Source: Pontibacter ruber (GTDB lineage Bacteria > Bacteroidota > Bacteroidia > Cytophagales > Hymenobacteraceae). From it: DNA of 64,000 nucleotides. Below the pieces are notes generated by a model, which was given only the letters and a program-made list of their open reading frames with translations, had not been told where the DNA came from and made no database searches. Each line of letters begins with the position of its first letter. The stretch's first letter is position 1. This document shows, piece by piece, positions 42,541-50,393 of this stretch. A program made the position numbers and the translations under genes. The stretch lies in assembly GCF_023630205.1 (NCBI RefSeq), contig NZ_JALPRR010000005.1, positions 62,001 through 126,000 on the forward strand, read 5' to 3'.

Positions 42541-43683
42541 ATGCGTGTATATTTAGATAATGCTGCCACTACTCCTCTTGATAAAGAGGTTTTTGATGCC
42601 ATGGCTCCTTTCATGCTGGAACATTTCGGAAATCCATCCTCTATCCACTCACACGGACGCGAGGTAAGAGCCGCCATCGAAAACGCACGCAAAACTGTGG
42701 CCGGCTTGCTTAATACATCTCCGTCTGAAATCTTTTTTACTTCTGGCGGTACAGAGGCTGATAACTCAGCTATTGTTTGCACTATTCGCACGCTGGGGAT
42801 CAAACATGCCATTACGTCTCATCTGGAGCACCATGCAGTACTGCATACAATAGAGTCGCTGGAGAAGAACGATGGGGTGAAGGTAAGTTACGTGCGCCAT
42901 GATGAGCGCGGCGTGCTGGACCTGGAGCACCTGGAAGAACTGCTAGCCAACAACCCGCAGAGCTTTATCTCTATTATGCATGCCAACAACGAGCTCGGCA
43001 ACCTGAACGACATTGCAGCAATCGGGGAACTGGCGAAAAAGTATAATGCCGTTTACCACTCAGATACCGTGCAGACTATGGGCCATTACAAACATGACCT
43101 GCAGCAGTTGGGCACTAGTTTTATAGTTGGTTCGGCACACAAGTTTCACGGACCGAAGGGCGTAGGTTTCCTGTATACCGACGGAAACCTGAAAGTGCAG
43201 CCGCTGATTCATGGCGGGGCACAGGAGCGCAACATGCGGGGCGGTACCGAGAACGTGTACGGCATAATCGGTTTGGCGAAAGCACTGGAAATAGCTTACC
43301 GCGACATGGAAGATCACACCCGCCATATTCAGGGATTGAAAGACCGCATGATCCATAAGCTGCGGGAACAGATGGAGGATGTAAGCTTTAACGGCATGTC
43401 TGAGTTTGGCGACAAGAGCCTGTACACGGTGCTGAATGTGAGCCTGCCAGCGTCCGATATCAACGAGATGCTGCTCTTCAGCCTGGACATCAACAAAATT
43501 TCAGCTTCGGGCGGGAGTGCCTGCAGCAGCGGGGCTAATGCTGGCTCGCATGTGCTGCGCGCTTTGGGTGTAGATCCGGCACGTGGCTCTGTTCGCTTCT
43601 CATTCAGCAAATATAACACGCCCGAAGAAATTGACTACGTGGCCGAAACGGTGGCGAAGATGTATAAGAAGGTGCTTGCCTAA
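42541..43683 (+). CDS. Cysteine desulfurase (NifS/IscS family)
   Basis: A PLP enzyme of 380 residues that takes sulfur (or selenium) from cysteine for Fe-S clusters and tRNA thiolation. YLDNAATTP (4-12) starts the fold, the PLP lysine is Lys201 in SAHKFHGPKG, and the active Cys328 sits in GGSACSSGANAGSHVLRALG, the flexible-loop form of the IscS/NifS group rather than SufS. There are no isc or suf scaffold genes next to it. It could supply sulfur for the mnmH substrate (2-thiouridine) elsewhere; that link is inference. Confidence 0.92.
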   Translation: MRVYLDNAATTPLDKEVFDAMAPFMLEHFGNPSSIHSHGREVRAAIENARKTVAGLLNTSPSEIFFTSGGTEADNSAIVCTIRTLGIKHAITSHLEHHAVLHTIESLEKNDGVKVSYVRHDERGVLDLEHLEELLANNPQSFISIMHANNELGNLNDIAAIGELAKKYNAVYHSDTVQTMGHYKHDLQQLGTSFIVGSAHKFHGPKGVGFLYTDGNLKVQPLIHGGAQERNMRGGTENVYGIIGLAKALEIAYRDMEDHTRHIQGLKDRMIHKLREQMEDVSFNGMSEFGDKSLYTVLNVSLPASDINEMLLFSLDINKISASGGSACSSGANAGSHVLRALGVDPARGSVRFSFSKYNTPEEIDYVAETVAKMYKKVLA

Positions 43684-43716
43684 GCAGCAACCATTAAAGT
43701 ATAAGTATGAATGAAT

Positions 43717-43750
43717 AGGCTCCGGCAGCAATGCCGGAGCCTTTCTTTAT
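43717..43750 (+). terminator. Terminator after the cysteine desulfurase gene
   Basis: A perfect 11-bp stem AGGCTCCGGCA/TGCCGGAGCCT (43717-43727 with 43732-43742), GCAA loop, then TTCTTTAT. Confidence 0.85.
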
Positions 43751-43792
43751 CCAAAGTATAGATTTTAAATTTAGCAAAGTATAAAGTATAGC

Positions 43793-44374
43793 ATGAGAAG
43801 TATAGGTGTTTTCTGTGGAGCCAACTCAGGCCTGAACGAAGTATACAGCCAGGCAGCAGCGCAGCTGGGAGAGCTGATGGCCCAGCAAAGTATAAAACTG
43901 GTATATGGCGGTGGCAATGTTGGCCTGATGGGCGTGATTGCAGATGCCGTTCTGGCAAGTGGCGGCACGGCAGTAGGCGTGATTCCGCAGAGCCTCGTGG
44001 ACCGCGAAGTGGCACACAGAGGGATACAGGAATTGGTGGTAGTGCAGACCATGCACGAGCGCAAAGCCATTATGGCAGCCCGGTCAGATGCTTTTGTGGC
44101 CATGCCGGGCGGCTTTGGCACCTTCGATGAGATCTGCGAGATCATCACCTGGAATCAATTGGGCATCATCAAAAAGCCGGTGGCTTTCTTTAACATCAAC
44201 GGTTACTACGACAGGTTTTTCGAGATGATAGACCATACCGTGGCGGAAGGCTTTGTGAAAAAGGATCAGCGCGAGAACATCATCGTTGAAAGCGACCCGG
44301 CTGTACTTCTGGAAAAGTTAAGAGCCTATTCTGACGCTACTTCAGATTACTGGGTTGATTTTAAAAGGATTTAG
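43793..44374 (+). CDS. LOG-family protein (nucleotide 5'-monophosphate phosphoribohydrolase)
   Basis: A 193-residue Rossmann-fold enzyme of the lysine-decarboxylase-like (LOG) family, which cuts the base from nucleotide 5'-monophosphates (in plants, to release cytokinin). IGVFCGANSG (4-13) and LVYGGGNVGLMG (36-47) open the fold, and the PGGFGTFDE (105-113) signature carries the catalytic Glu; MHERKAIM provides the conserved Arg. Four or more AAGTATA heptamers crowd its promoter and first 100 bp (43755-43888). Confidence 0.93.
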   Translation: MRSIGVFCGANSGLNEVYSQAAAQLGELMAQQSIKLVYGGGNVGLMGVIADAVLASGGTAVGVIPQSLVDREVAHRGIQELVVVQTMHERKAIMAARSDAFVAMPGGFGTFDEICEIITWNQLGIIKKPVAFFNINGYYDRFFEMIDHTVAEGFVKKDQRENIIVESDPAVLLEKLRAYSDATSDYWVDFKRI

Positions 44375-44378
44375 AAGG

Positions 44379-44885
44379 ATGCCCGCTTATGTGGATGCAG
44401 CTTCCAGCCCTGGAAGGAAGAAGCTGCTGTTGTTGCTCTTCAGTATATTATTGTTTGCAGAAGTACGTGCACAGGATGTGTTCTCGGCCGGCCCGATGTT
44501 GCACTATAACTTTGGTGATAAAAAACCAAAGTTAAGCTGGGGCATAGAGGCGGCAGTATGGTGGTATGAAGACGGTTTCCCGATCAGCGCCAACATTGGT
44601 TTTGACCGCCGGAAGGGCAGTACCATACTTTACACACAGGCACAAACGGGTATAGCTGTAGCCGGCTTGTCTGTTGGCCCGTACCTGGAGTTGCGTAAAG
44701 AAGAGCCAACTGTACTTGGCCTGCAAACCGACTACTGGATCAATAACTACCTGGGCCTGAACTACAGGATAAGGTATGGCGGCGGACAGAAGCAGAAAGC
44801 CCTGGGCGGATACGTGAAGCTGCCGGTATCGCTCATTCCTGAAGAGGAACGGGAAGATGGTGATTGGGACTGGGATTGGGATTAA
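44379..44885 (+). CDS. Exported hypothetical protein with Asp-Trp repeat tail
   Basis: I start at ATG 44379 (168 residues; 4 bp after the LOG stop) rather than a TTG at 44355. It has a signal peptide (KKLLLLLFSILLFAEVRAQ), then a small barrel-like or lipocalin-like part (GPMLHYNFGD, LSWGIEAAVWW, PISANIGFDRRKG, GIAVAGLSVGPYLELRK, GLNYRIRYGG). The chain ends in an acidic run and DWDWDWD, encoded by repeated GAYTGG units at 44862-44882. No family is recognised. It is coupled to the LOG gene and convergent with hemH. Confidence 0.75.
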   Translation: MPAYVDAASSPGRKKLLLLLFSILLFAEVRAQDVFSAGPMLHYNFGDKKPKLSWGIEAAVWWYEDGFPISANIGFDRRKGSTILYTQAQTGIAVAGLSVGPYLELRKEEPTVLGLQTDYWINNYLGLNYRIRYGGGQKQKALGGYVKLPVSLIPEEEREDGDWDWDWD

Positions 44886-44887
44886 CC

Positions 44888-44946
44888 ATAAAGTATAAAA
44901 CAGAAGCGCCGCTATATTCTAGCGGCGCTTCTGTTTTATACTTTAT
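44888..44946. terminator. Very long bidirectional terminator between 44.9-kb gene and hemH
   Basis: A perfect 26-bp stem (44888-44913 with 44921-44946) with a 7-nt loop; the GC core is AGAAGCGCCGCT, and the outer arms are AT-rich and carry a complete AAGTATA/TATACTT heptamer pair. It can act in both directions. Confidence 0.95.
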
Positions 44947-44953
44947 AGGAGAT

Positions 44954-45000
44954 CCTTTCCAAATTTTCAAATCTCCACATCTCCAGATTTTCAGATCTGC
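44954..45000. repeat. Degenerate word spacer (AAATCTCCACATCTCC family)
   Basis: A run of related words (CCTTTCCAAATTTTC, AAATCTCCACATCTCC, AGATTTTCAGATCTG) fills the gap between the terminator and the hemH stop. The same words, there as two inverted halves, occur at 53061-53184. Confidence 0.6.
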
Positions 45001-46029
45001 CTAATTCTCCAGTACCATATCCCTTAAGGCTTCCACCCAGGAGTCGCTGGAGTTCAGGCTTTCTACCAGTTGCCAACGTTCTCCGCCGGCATGTTCAAAC
45101 ATCTCCTTAAATTCTTCGCCAACCTCAATGGTAGTTTCCAGGCAGTCGGCTACGAAGGCAGGGCTGAAAGCCAGCACCTTTTTAATGCCTTTGGCCGGCA
45201 AGGTCTTCAGCACATCATCGGTGTAAGGCTGCAGCCACGGGTCTTTACCCAGGCGCGACTGAAACGCTACGGTATACTGATCTTCTCTCAAACCTAGTTC
45301 AGCGGCCAGTAAGCGGGAGGTCTCGAAGCAGGAGGCGCGGTAGCAATAGCGGTTGCGCTTGTTGTAGCTGTTGCAGCAGGAGCCCAGTTTACAATAGCCG
45401 TGGTCGCTGCCTTTCAGGATCTGGCGCTCCGGCACCCCGTGGTAACTGAATACCACATGGTCGTAGTTGTCCTGCGCCATGTACTGCCTACCCAGTTCCG
45501 CAAAAGCACGGATAAAGCCCGGGTCGTCGCAGTACGTGGAGATGAAGTTTATACTTGGGATGATCCACCAGTCCTTCACGATCTCCATGATCTTGTCTTG
45601 CACCGAGCCGGTAGTGGCCGAAGCATACTGTGGGAACAGCGGCACTACAATAATGCGGGATACGCTTTTATCGCGGAGCTCCTCTAAGGCATTTTTTATA
45701 CTTGGGCTCTGGTAGCGCATCCCAAAAGCAACATGATAATCGTCACCAAGGGCTTGCTGCAGTTTCGCCTGCAAATCGCGGCCGTGGTACAGCAGCGGCG
45801 AACCACGGTCGGTCCAGAGCTGCTGGTATATTTTGGCAGACTTCGGCGCACGGAAAGGTGCGATCACACCGTTCACCAAAGCATAACGGCCCACAGGGTT
45901 TATGTCGATCACGCGCTTGTCCAGCAGGAACTCGCGGAGGTATTTTCTAACGTCTGGCGTATTGGGCGTATCCGGTGTACCGAGGTTCACCAGCAAAACA
46001 CCGATCTTTCCAGTTGTTTTCTTGCTCAT
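45001..46029 (-). CDS. hemH: Ferrochelatase
   Basis: HemH inserts iron into protoporphyrin IX (or coproporphyrin) to make heme. The 342-residue protein has GVLLVNLGTPDTP at the start, the VVPLFPQYASATTGSV block, the active-site His197 in SYHGVPERQ, and EFKEMFEHAGGERW near the end. After the His is a Cys-rich insert (Cys213, 218, 219, 229, 234; CYRASCFETSRLL), which suggests a Fe-S cluster as in some bacterial ferrochelatases. It has its own -7 box (46055-46062, minus strand). Confidence 0.95.
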   Translation of the reverse strand: MSKKTTGKIGVLLVNLGTPDTPNTPDVRKYLREFLLDKRVIDINPVGRYALVNGVIAPFRAPKSAKIYQQLWTDRGSPLLYHGRDLQAKLQQALGDDYHVAFGMRYQSPSIKNALEELRDKSVSRIIVVPLFPQYASATTGSVQDKIMEIVKDWWIIPSINFISTYCDDPGFIRAFAELGRQYMAQDNYDHVVFSYHGVPERQILKGSDHGYCKLGSCCNSYNKRNRYCYRASCFETSRLLAAELGLREDQYTVAFQSRLGKDPWLQPYTDDVLKTLPAKGIKKVLAFSPAFVADCLETTIEVGEEFKEMFEHAGGERWQLVESLNSSDSWVEALRDMVLEN

Positions 46030-46054
46030 CTATACTATAAATGATTTTGTAAGG

Positions 46055-46062
46055 CAAAGATA
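46055..46062 (-). promoter_or_regulatory. -7 element TATCTTTG of hemH
   Basis: An exact TAnnTTTG on the minus strand, 25 bp before the ATG at 46029; a TTG on the minus strand at 46089-46091 is slightly too far for a good -33. Confidence 0.55.
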
Positions 46063-46149
46063 CAAAGTATAACGGGTTAGTTGTTGATCAATAGTTTCTA
46101 TGATCAGATAGAATAACCCGCTGCTGTTAAAGTATAAACAGGGCTAAAA

Positions 46150-46372
46150 GGTTTTGAAGAGTTAGAAAGTTATCTAGAGTTTGAGAGTTTAGGAGTTAAA
46201 GAGTTAAAGAGTTTAGGCATGCGAGGGCCACCAGCCACTTCATGTGTACTGACGCGTGGCGAGGCCTTATAAAAGCACAGACTCGCTGGACGCTAGCGAG
46301 TAATGCAAATACCGGCTTACAGCTAATTCTCTAACTCTTCAACTCTCTAACTCCCAAACTTCCTCTAAATCT
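46150..46372. repeat. Inverted degenerate spacer (GAGTTAGA / CTCTAACTC family)
   Basis: The left arm (46150-46216) has GAAGAGTTAGAAAG, GAGTTTGAGAGTTTAGG, AGTTAAAGAGTTAAAGAG; the right arm (46324-46372) has ATTCTCTAACTCTTCAACTC, TCTAACTCCC, ACTTCCTC. The core (46217-46323) is of a different, higher-GC composition and holds a small inverted repeat CTCGCT...AGCGAG (46282-46300). It shares words with the spacer at 19864-20055. Confidence 0.7.
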
Positions 46373-46404
46373 GCACATTTTCACGGGGTTTCGTAAAAAA
46401 GAAG

Positions 46405-46412
46405 TAATTTTG
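46405..46412 (+). promoter_or_regulatory. -7 element TAATTTTG upstream of era
   Basis: An exact TAnnTTTG match 19 bp before the ATG at 46432, just after the repeat spacer; TTTTC near 46378 is a weak -33. Confidence 0.6.
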
Positions 46413-46431
46413 CGTCCTTAAATTTTAGAGT

Positions 46432-47319
46432 ATGTCCGAAACACCGCACAAAGCAGGTTTTGTAAGTATCGTGGGCAAGCCGAACGTGGGCAAATCAACG
46501 CTGATGAACGCGTTGGTAGGAGAGAAGCTTTCCATTATCACGTCCAAAGCCCAAACCACGCGGCACCGCATCATGGGTATCCTGAACGGAGATGATTTTC
46601 AGATCGTTTATTCCGACACGCCCGGTATCATCAAGCCGCAGTATGCCCTGCACGAGTCCATGATGAGCTTTGTGCGTACTTCACTGGAGGATGCCGACGT
46701 GATCCTGTTTGTGACGGACATCTACGAAAAGCACGACGAAGACGATGTGATCAAGCGTCTGCAGCACGCCCAGGTTCCCATCCTGCTGCTCATCAACAAA
46801 ATCGACCAGGCTACCGAAGAGGAGGTGAACGAAAAGGTCGCGTACTGGAAAGAGCACATGAACCCGACCGAAATCCATCCGATCTCAGCTCTGCATAACT
46901 TCGGGTTGGATCATCTGTTCCAGCGTTTACTGCATTATCTACCCGAACACCCAGCCTTTTATCCCAAAGATGAACTGACTGACAAGCCGGAACGTTTCTT
47001 TGTGTCGGAGATAATCCGAGAGAAGATCTTCCTCAACTATAAAAAGGAAATCCCTTACAGCTGCGAAGTGGTAGTGGAAGAGTTTAAAGAGGAGGAGGAG
47101 ATTATCCGCATCCGGGCCGAGATAAGCGTGGAGCGCAAAAGCCAGAAAGGCATAGTGATCGGCCACAAAGGTGAAGCGCTGAAAAAAGTAGGCATGCAGG
47201 CCCGTCTGGATATGGAAGAGTTTTTCCAGAAAAAGATATTTCTTGATTTATATGTGCGCGTGAACGAAAACTGGCGAACCGACCAAAAGCTGCTACGCCG
47301 CTTCGGTTACAGCGAGTAA
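46432..47319 (+). CDS. era: GTPase Era
   Basis: Era is a GTP-binding protein needed for 30S ribosome assembly and binds the 3' end of 16S rRNA. The 295-residue length is typical. The G domain has GKPNVGKS (15-22), SKAQTTRH (switch I), DTPG (62-65) and NKID (122-125); a KH RNA-binding domain follows (about 215-285, IRIRAEISVERKSQKGIVIGHKGEALKKVG). It is followed 69 bp later by the related GTPase gene der, a usual pairing. Notably, era and der contain no AAGTATA heptamer. Confidence 0.97.
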   Translation: MSETPHKAGFVSIVGKPNVGKSTLMNALVGEKLSIITSKAQTTRHRIMGILNGDDFQIVYSDTPGIIKPQYALHESMMSFVRTSLEDADVILFVTDIYEKHDEDDVIKRLQHAQVPILLLINKIDQATEEEVNEKVAYWKEHMNPTEIHPISALHNFGLDHLFQRLLHYLPEHPAFYPKDELTDKPERFFVSEIIREKIFLNYKKEIPYSCEVVVEEFKEEEEIIRIRAEISVERKSQKGIVIGHKGEALKKVGMQARLDMEEFFQKKIFLDLYVRVNENWRTDQKLLRRFGYSE

Positions 47320-47388
47320 AGAGTGCGCACACTTAAAGCTTCGGGGCAAGGTGCTCCGGGGGCACTTTAACTATTTTATTTATTTACG

Positions 47389-48702
47389 ATGTCATCAAAC
47401 ATCATTGCTATTGTAGGCCGCCCGAACGTGGGCAAGTCTACGCTTTTTAACCGCCTTGTCGGACGCCGGCAAGCTATTATGGACAACGAGAGCGGCGTAA
47501 CCCGCGACCGCAGCTACGGCCACGGCGAGTGGTGCGGAAAGTTTTTTACTGTGATTGACACAGGCGGCTACGTGCACGGCTCCGATGATATTTTTGAAGG
47601 AGAGATAAACAAGCAGGTAGCACTGGCCATAGAAGAGGCCGATGTGATCCTGTTTATGGTGGATGTTGAAGCTGGCCTGACGGGTCTGGATGAAGAATTT
47701 GCGAGTGTACTGCGCCGTTCGGATAAGCCTATTTATGTAGTAGCCAACAAAGCCGATACCAATGCGCGCGCACACCAGATGGGCGAATTTTATGCACTGG
47801 GTGTAGGTATAGACATTTACCCGATCTCCTCGCAGAGCGGTTCGGGTACGGGCGATCTGCTCGACGAGGTAGTAAAGCACTTCAAAGACGAAGGCGTAGA
47901 AGACCCGGATGCCGGAATACCTAAAATTGCTGTGTTGGGTCGCCCGAACGTAGGTAAATCATCTTTCGTGAACCTGCTGCTGGGTGTGGAGCGCAATATC
48001 GTAACAGACATTGCAGGTACTACACGCGATGCGATCCATTCGCGCTACAACGCCTATGGAAAAGAGTTTATCATTGTGGATACAGCAGGTCTGCGCCGCA
48101 AGAGCAAGGTAAGCGAAGACATCGAATTCTACTCAGTAATGCGCTCGGTACGTGCCCTGGAAGAGGCGGACGTGTGTATTGTGCTGCTGGACGCTACCCG
48201 GGGAATTGAGTCACAGGACGTGAACATTATCTCACTGGCCGAAAAGAACCGCAAGGGCATCGTTATCCTGGTGAACAAGTGGGATCTGATCGAGAAAGAT
48301 ACCCATAGCACAAAGGAGTTCGAAGAAAAGATTCTGGAGGCGATTGCCCCGATCAAGTATGTGCCGATCATCTTTACCTCGGTAGTTACGAAACAGCGTG
48401 TGCACAAAGCTGTTGAGACTGCTATGGAGGTATACGAGCAGAAGACGCGTAAAATCCCTACGTCCAAGCTCAACGATCTGATCCTGCCGGAGATCGAGCG
48501 TTATCCGCCGCCGTCTGTTAAAGGTAAGTTCATCAAGATAAAGTATGTAACGCAGCTGCCGACGCACAACCCAACGTTTGCATTTTTCTGTAACCTGCCG
48601 CAGTACATCAAGGAGTCTTACACGCGTTACCTGGAAAATAACATACGCAAGCACTTTGGTTTTGAGGGAGTACCGATAAAAGTGTTGTTCAAGAAAAAAT
48701 AA
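47389..48702 (+). CDS. der: GTPase Der (EngA)
   Basis: Der has two tandem G domains and is essential for 50S assembly. The 437-residue protein has GRPNVGKST (10-18), DTGG (57-60) and NKAD in domain 1, and GRPNVGKSS (184-192), DTAG and NKWD in domain 2, with a C-terminal KH-like domain (about 350-437, KIPTSKLNDLILPEIERYPPPSVKGKFIKIKYVTQ). All parts are complete. Confidence 0.97.
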   Translation: MSSNIIAIVGRPNVGKSTLFNRLVGRRQAIMDNESGVTRDRSYGHGEWCGKFFTVIDTGGYVHGSDDIFEGEINKQVALAIEEADVILFMVDVEAGLTGLDEEFASVLRRSDKPIYVVANKADTNARAHQMGEFYALGVGIDIYPISSQSGSGTGDLLDEVVKHFKDEGVEDPDAGIPKIAVLGRPNVGKSSFVNLLLGVERNIVTDIAGTTRDAIHSRYNAYGKEFIIVDTAGLRRKSKVSEDIEFYSVMRSVRALEEADVCIVLLDATRGIESQDVNIISLAEKNRKGIVILVNKWDLIEKDTHSTKEFEEKILEAIAPIKYVPIIFTSVVTKQRVHKAVETAMEVYEQKTRKIPTSKLNDLILPEIERYPPPSVKGKFIKIKYVTQLPTHNPTFAFFCNLPQYIKESYTRYLENNIRKHFGFEGVPIKVLFKKK

Positions 48703-48779
48703 ATTTGGCCTGAATGTATTAACATATATAAATATGCTAGTATATTTACGGCTCATTTTTATAAAAACAACATAACGAC

Positions 48780-48983
48780 ATGAAAAAAGTATTTGGTTTA
48801 CTTTTCGTTGCTGGTCTGTTCGCTTTCGCATCTTGCAACAGCGCAGAAGAAACTACAACTGAGTCTGAAACAACAGTAGAAGAAACTACAGTTGATTCTG
48901 CTGCTGTAGCTCCAGTTGATTCTGCTGCTACTCCAGTAGACACTACAGCTACTCCAGCTGACACTGCTGCAGCTGCTCACTAA
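48780..48983 (+). CDS. Tiny acidic Thr/Ala/Val-rich lipoprotein 1
   Basis: A 67-residue lipoprotein with signal MKKVFGLLFVAGLFAFASC (acylated Cys19) and a mature part of only 48 residues made of Glu, Thr, Ala, Val, Asp and Pro (NSAEETTTESETTVEE..., then VDSAA / VDTTATPADTAA units). It has no Lys or Arg after the signal, so it is strongly acidic and disordered. It is the first of three similar tiny lipoprotein genes within 1 kb, each with its own terminator. The function is unknown. Confidence 0.85.
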   Translation: MKKVFGLLFVAGLFAFASCNSAEETTTESETTVEETTVDSAAVAPVDSAATPVDTTATPADTAAAAH

Positions 48984-49020
48984 TCAGCAATTAGTAACCA
49001 CCTGGCGTATGGCCGGGACC

Positions 49021-49058
49021 AAGAAAAGGCATTCAGAAATGGATGCCTTTTCTTTTTT
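49021..49058 (+). terminator. Terminator after tiny lipoprotein 1
   Basis: A 14-bp stem (49021-49034 with 49041-49054, one G-T) with a 6-nt loop AGAAAT, followed by a T tract. Confidence 0.88.
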
Positions 49059-49167
49059 TATCGCCTGCAGCACAGCCACTCCTTACCATTCCTGAGGGTG
49101 AGGCACCTCATCAAGCCGCTAAATAACGTAGAACTATGTATGTTAAATAGTTTATAGTTAATAAGTT

Positions 49168-49353
49168 ATGAAGAAGTTGATATTCTTGTTTGCGATAACA
49201 GGGCACTTTGCCATAGTATCATGTGCTTCGAACAAAGAAAGCGAAGCCGAAGAAACGGTTGAGAAAGCTGAGGATAAGTTGGAAAATGCAGCCGAGGAGG
49301 TGGAAGAAGAAGTAGAGGAAGCGGTTGAAGATACCAGCAGTGTTAGAAACTAA
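49168..49353 (+). CDS. Tiny acidic Glu-rich lipoprotein 2
   Basis: A 61-residue lipoprotein with signal MKKLIFLFAITGHFAIVSC (acylated Cys19) and a Glu/Ala/Val-rich mature part (SEAEETVEKAEDKLENAAEE, then VEEEVEEAVEDTSS), with heptad-like spacing of Val/Ala/Leu that would allow a short amphipathic coiled coil. It is diverged from its two neighbours but has the same length, signal style and acidic tail. Confidence 0.8.
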   Translation: MKKLIFLFAITGHFAIVSCASNKESEAEETVEKAEDKLENAAEEVEEEVEEAVEDTSSVRN

Positions 49354-49388
49354 AACCGGAAAGGGTCACTGAAATTATAACCTGAGAA

Positions 49389-49421
49389 GAAAAAAGGCAC
49401 TACCTGGTAGTGTCTTTTTTC
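49389..49421 (+). terminator. Terminator after tiny lipoprotein 2
   Basis: A 15-bp stem (49389-49403 with 49407-49421, one G-T pair) has a minimal loop and a T tract; core GGCACTAC. Confidence 0.85.
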
Positions 49422-49557
49422 ATATATATTTAAACCAATATAAAGTATAAGCGTAATACCCTCCATGTTGCAGCGTAGCAGGTGGCGCTACAACGGCCAT
49501 TGCCTGCAGAGGCTTCGGCGATAAAATTGTTCAACCAACACCGTTAAAACCAAAACC

Positions 49558-49740
49558 ATGAAAAAGGTATTTTATCTTTTATTTGCAGCAGGTCTGTTCA
49601 CTTTTGCTTCCTGCGAATCTAAAACAGAAAACAGAGCAGAAGAAGTACAGGAAGAATCTGAAGATGCAGCAGAAGAAGCCGCAGACGACATGGAAGATGC
49701 CGCAGATGATATGGAGGACACCACAGCTGTAGTGCAGTAA
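49558..49740 (+). CDS. Tiny acidic Glu/Asp/Ala-rich lipoprotein 3
   Basis: A 60-residue lipoprotein with signal MKKVFYLLFAAGLFTFASC (acylated Cys19), very like that of lipoprotein 1 also at DNA level, and a mature part of ESKTENRAEEVQEESEDAAEE and then tandem DDMEDAADDMED repeats. Net charge is strongly negative. A -7-like TAAAATTG (one mismatch) lies about 30 bp upstream. It looks like a duplicate of lipoprotein 1 with a replaced, low-complexity tail. Confidence 0.82.
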   Translation: MKKVFYLLFAAGLFTFASCESKTENRAEEVQEESEDAAEEAADDMEDAADDMEDTTAVVQ

Positions 49741-49753
49741 TCCTGATTATTGA

Positions 49754-49802
49754 TATAAACTAAAAGAGCGGTCCTGCTAAAGGACCGCTCTTTTAGTTTA
49801 TA
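49754..49802. terminator. Very long bidirectional terminator after tiny lipoprotein 3
   Basis: A perfect 22-bp stem (49754-49775 with 49781-49802) with a 5-nt loop; core AAAGAGCGGTCCT. Two overlapping TATACTT heptamers lie at its right edge (49798-49810). It also ends the convergent gene at 49824. Confidence 0.93.
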
Positions 49803-49823
49803 CTTATACTTAGCCATGTTGCT

Positions 49824-50393
49824 TCAGGCACCCAGCCGCTTCTGGATCATACTATCGACCAGCGAAAAGAGCCGTTTTGGTGTATAGGTGCGCCATGGAA
49901 TTTCCGCGAGGCTGCCGCCGTAGTTGATGTAGGAGTCCAGGTTATAGTTGCGCATCTCGCTCAGCACAAAATCCTGGAAGCTGATGGCAGCTATCCAGCC
50001 TTCTTCCACATCCTCGAACCACTCTTCGTAGTAGGCGTCGTCTGATCCATGAAAGTTAAACACATTCTCTCCTATCAATATAAAGTGTTTGATGCCTTCG
50101 TGCACCATCGGGTCGATGATGTTGCGTTTTAGGTTCATGATGTCGTTGTTCAGGGTATCGTTCCACTCGCCGATAAATTCAATCACCGCAAATCCCAGAT
50201 CATAGTCTGTATAAAGTATTTTAAGGTACAGCGTTTCGGAGTCAATGTCGTCCCACTGCGGGTGTATGTAGTAGCCATAAATAGCATGGGTATAATAGTT
50301 CAGGCTGTTTTCGGCACCGTAAAGTGGCGAGCGCGGATCTTCGCAAGCAGAATACAGCTCAAGCCAGTTATAGAAAGGTTCGATCTCGTGCAT
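49824..50393 (-). CDS. Conserved-looking hypothetical protein
   Basis: I do not recognise this soluble protein of 189 residues. It has no signal or membrane helix. The text is rich in aromatic and acidic residues (MHEIEPFYNWLELYSACEDPRSPLYGAE, GYYIHPQWDDIDSETLYLKILYTDYDLGFAVIEFIGEWND) with a helix-strand layout and the phrase IKHFILIGENVFNFHGSDDAYYEEWFEDVEEGWIAAISFQDFV in the middle. Compositional balance and clean start and stop support a real gene. It is convergent with the tiny lipoproteins. Confidence 0.75.
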   Translation of the reverse strand: MHEIEPFYNWLELYSACEDPRSPLYGAENSLNYYTHAIYGYYIHPQWDDIDSETLYLKILYTDYDLGFAVIEFIGEWNDTLNNDIMNLKRNIIDPMVHEGIKHFILIGENVFNFHGSDDAYYEEWFEDVEEGWIAAISFQDFVLSEMRNYNLDSYINYGGSLAEIPWRTYTPKRLFSLVDSMIQKRLGA

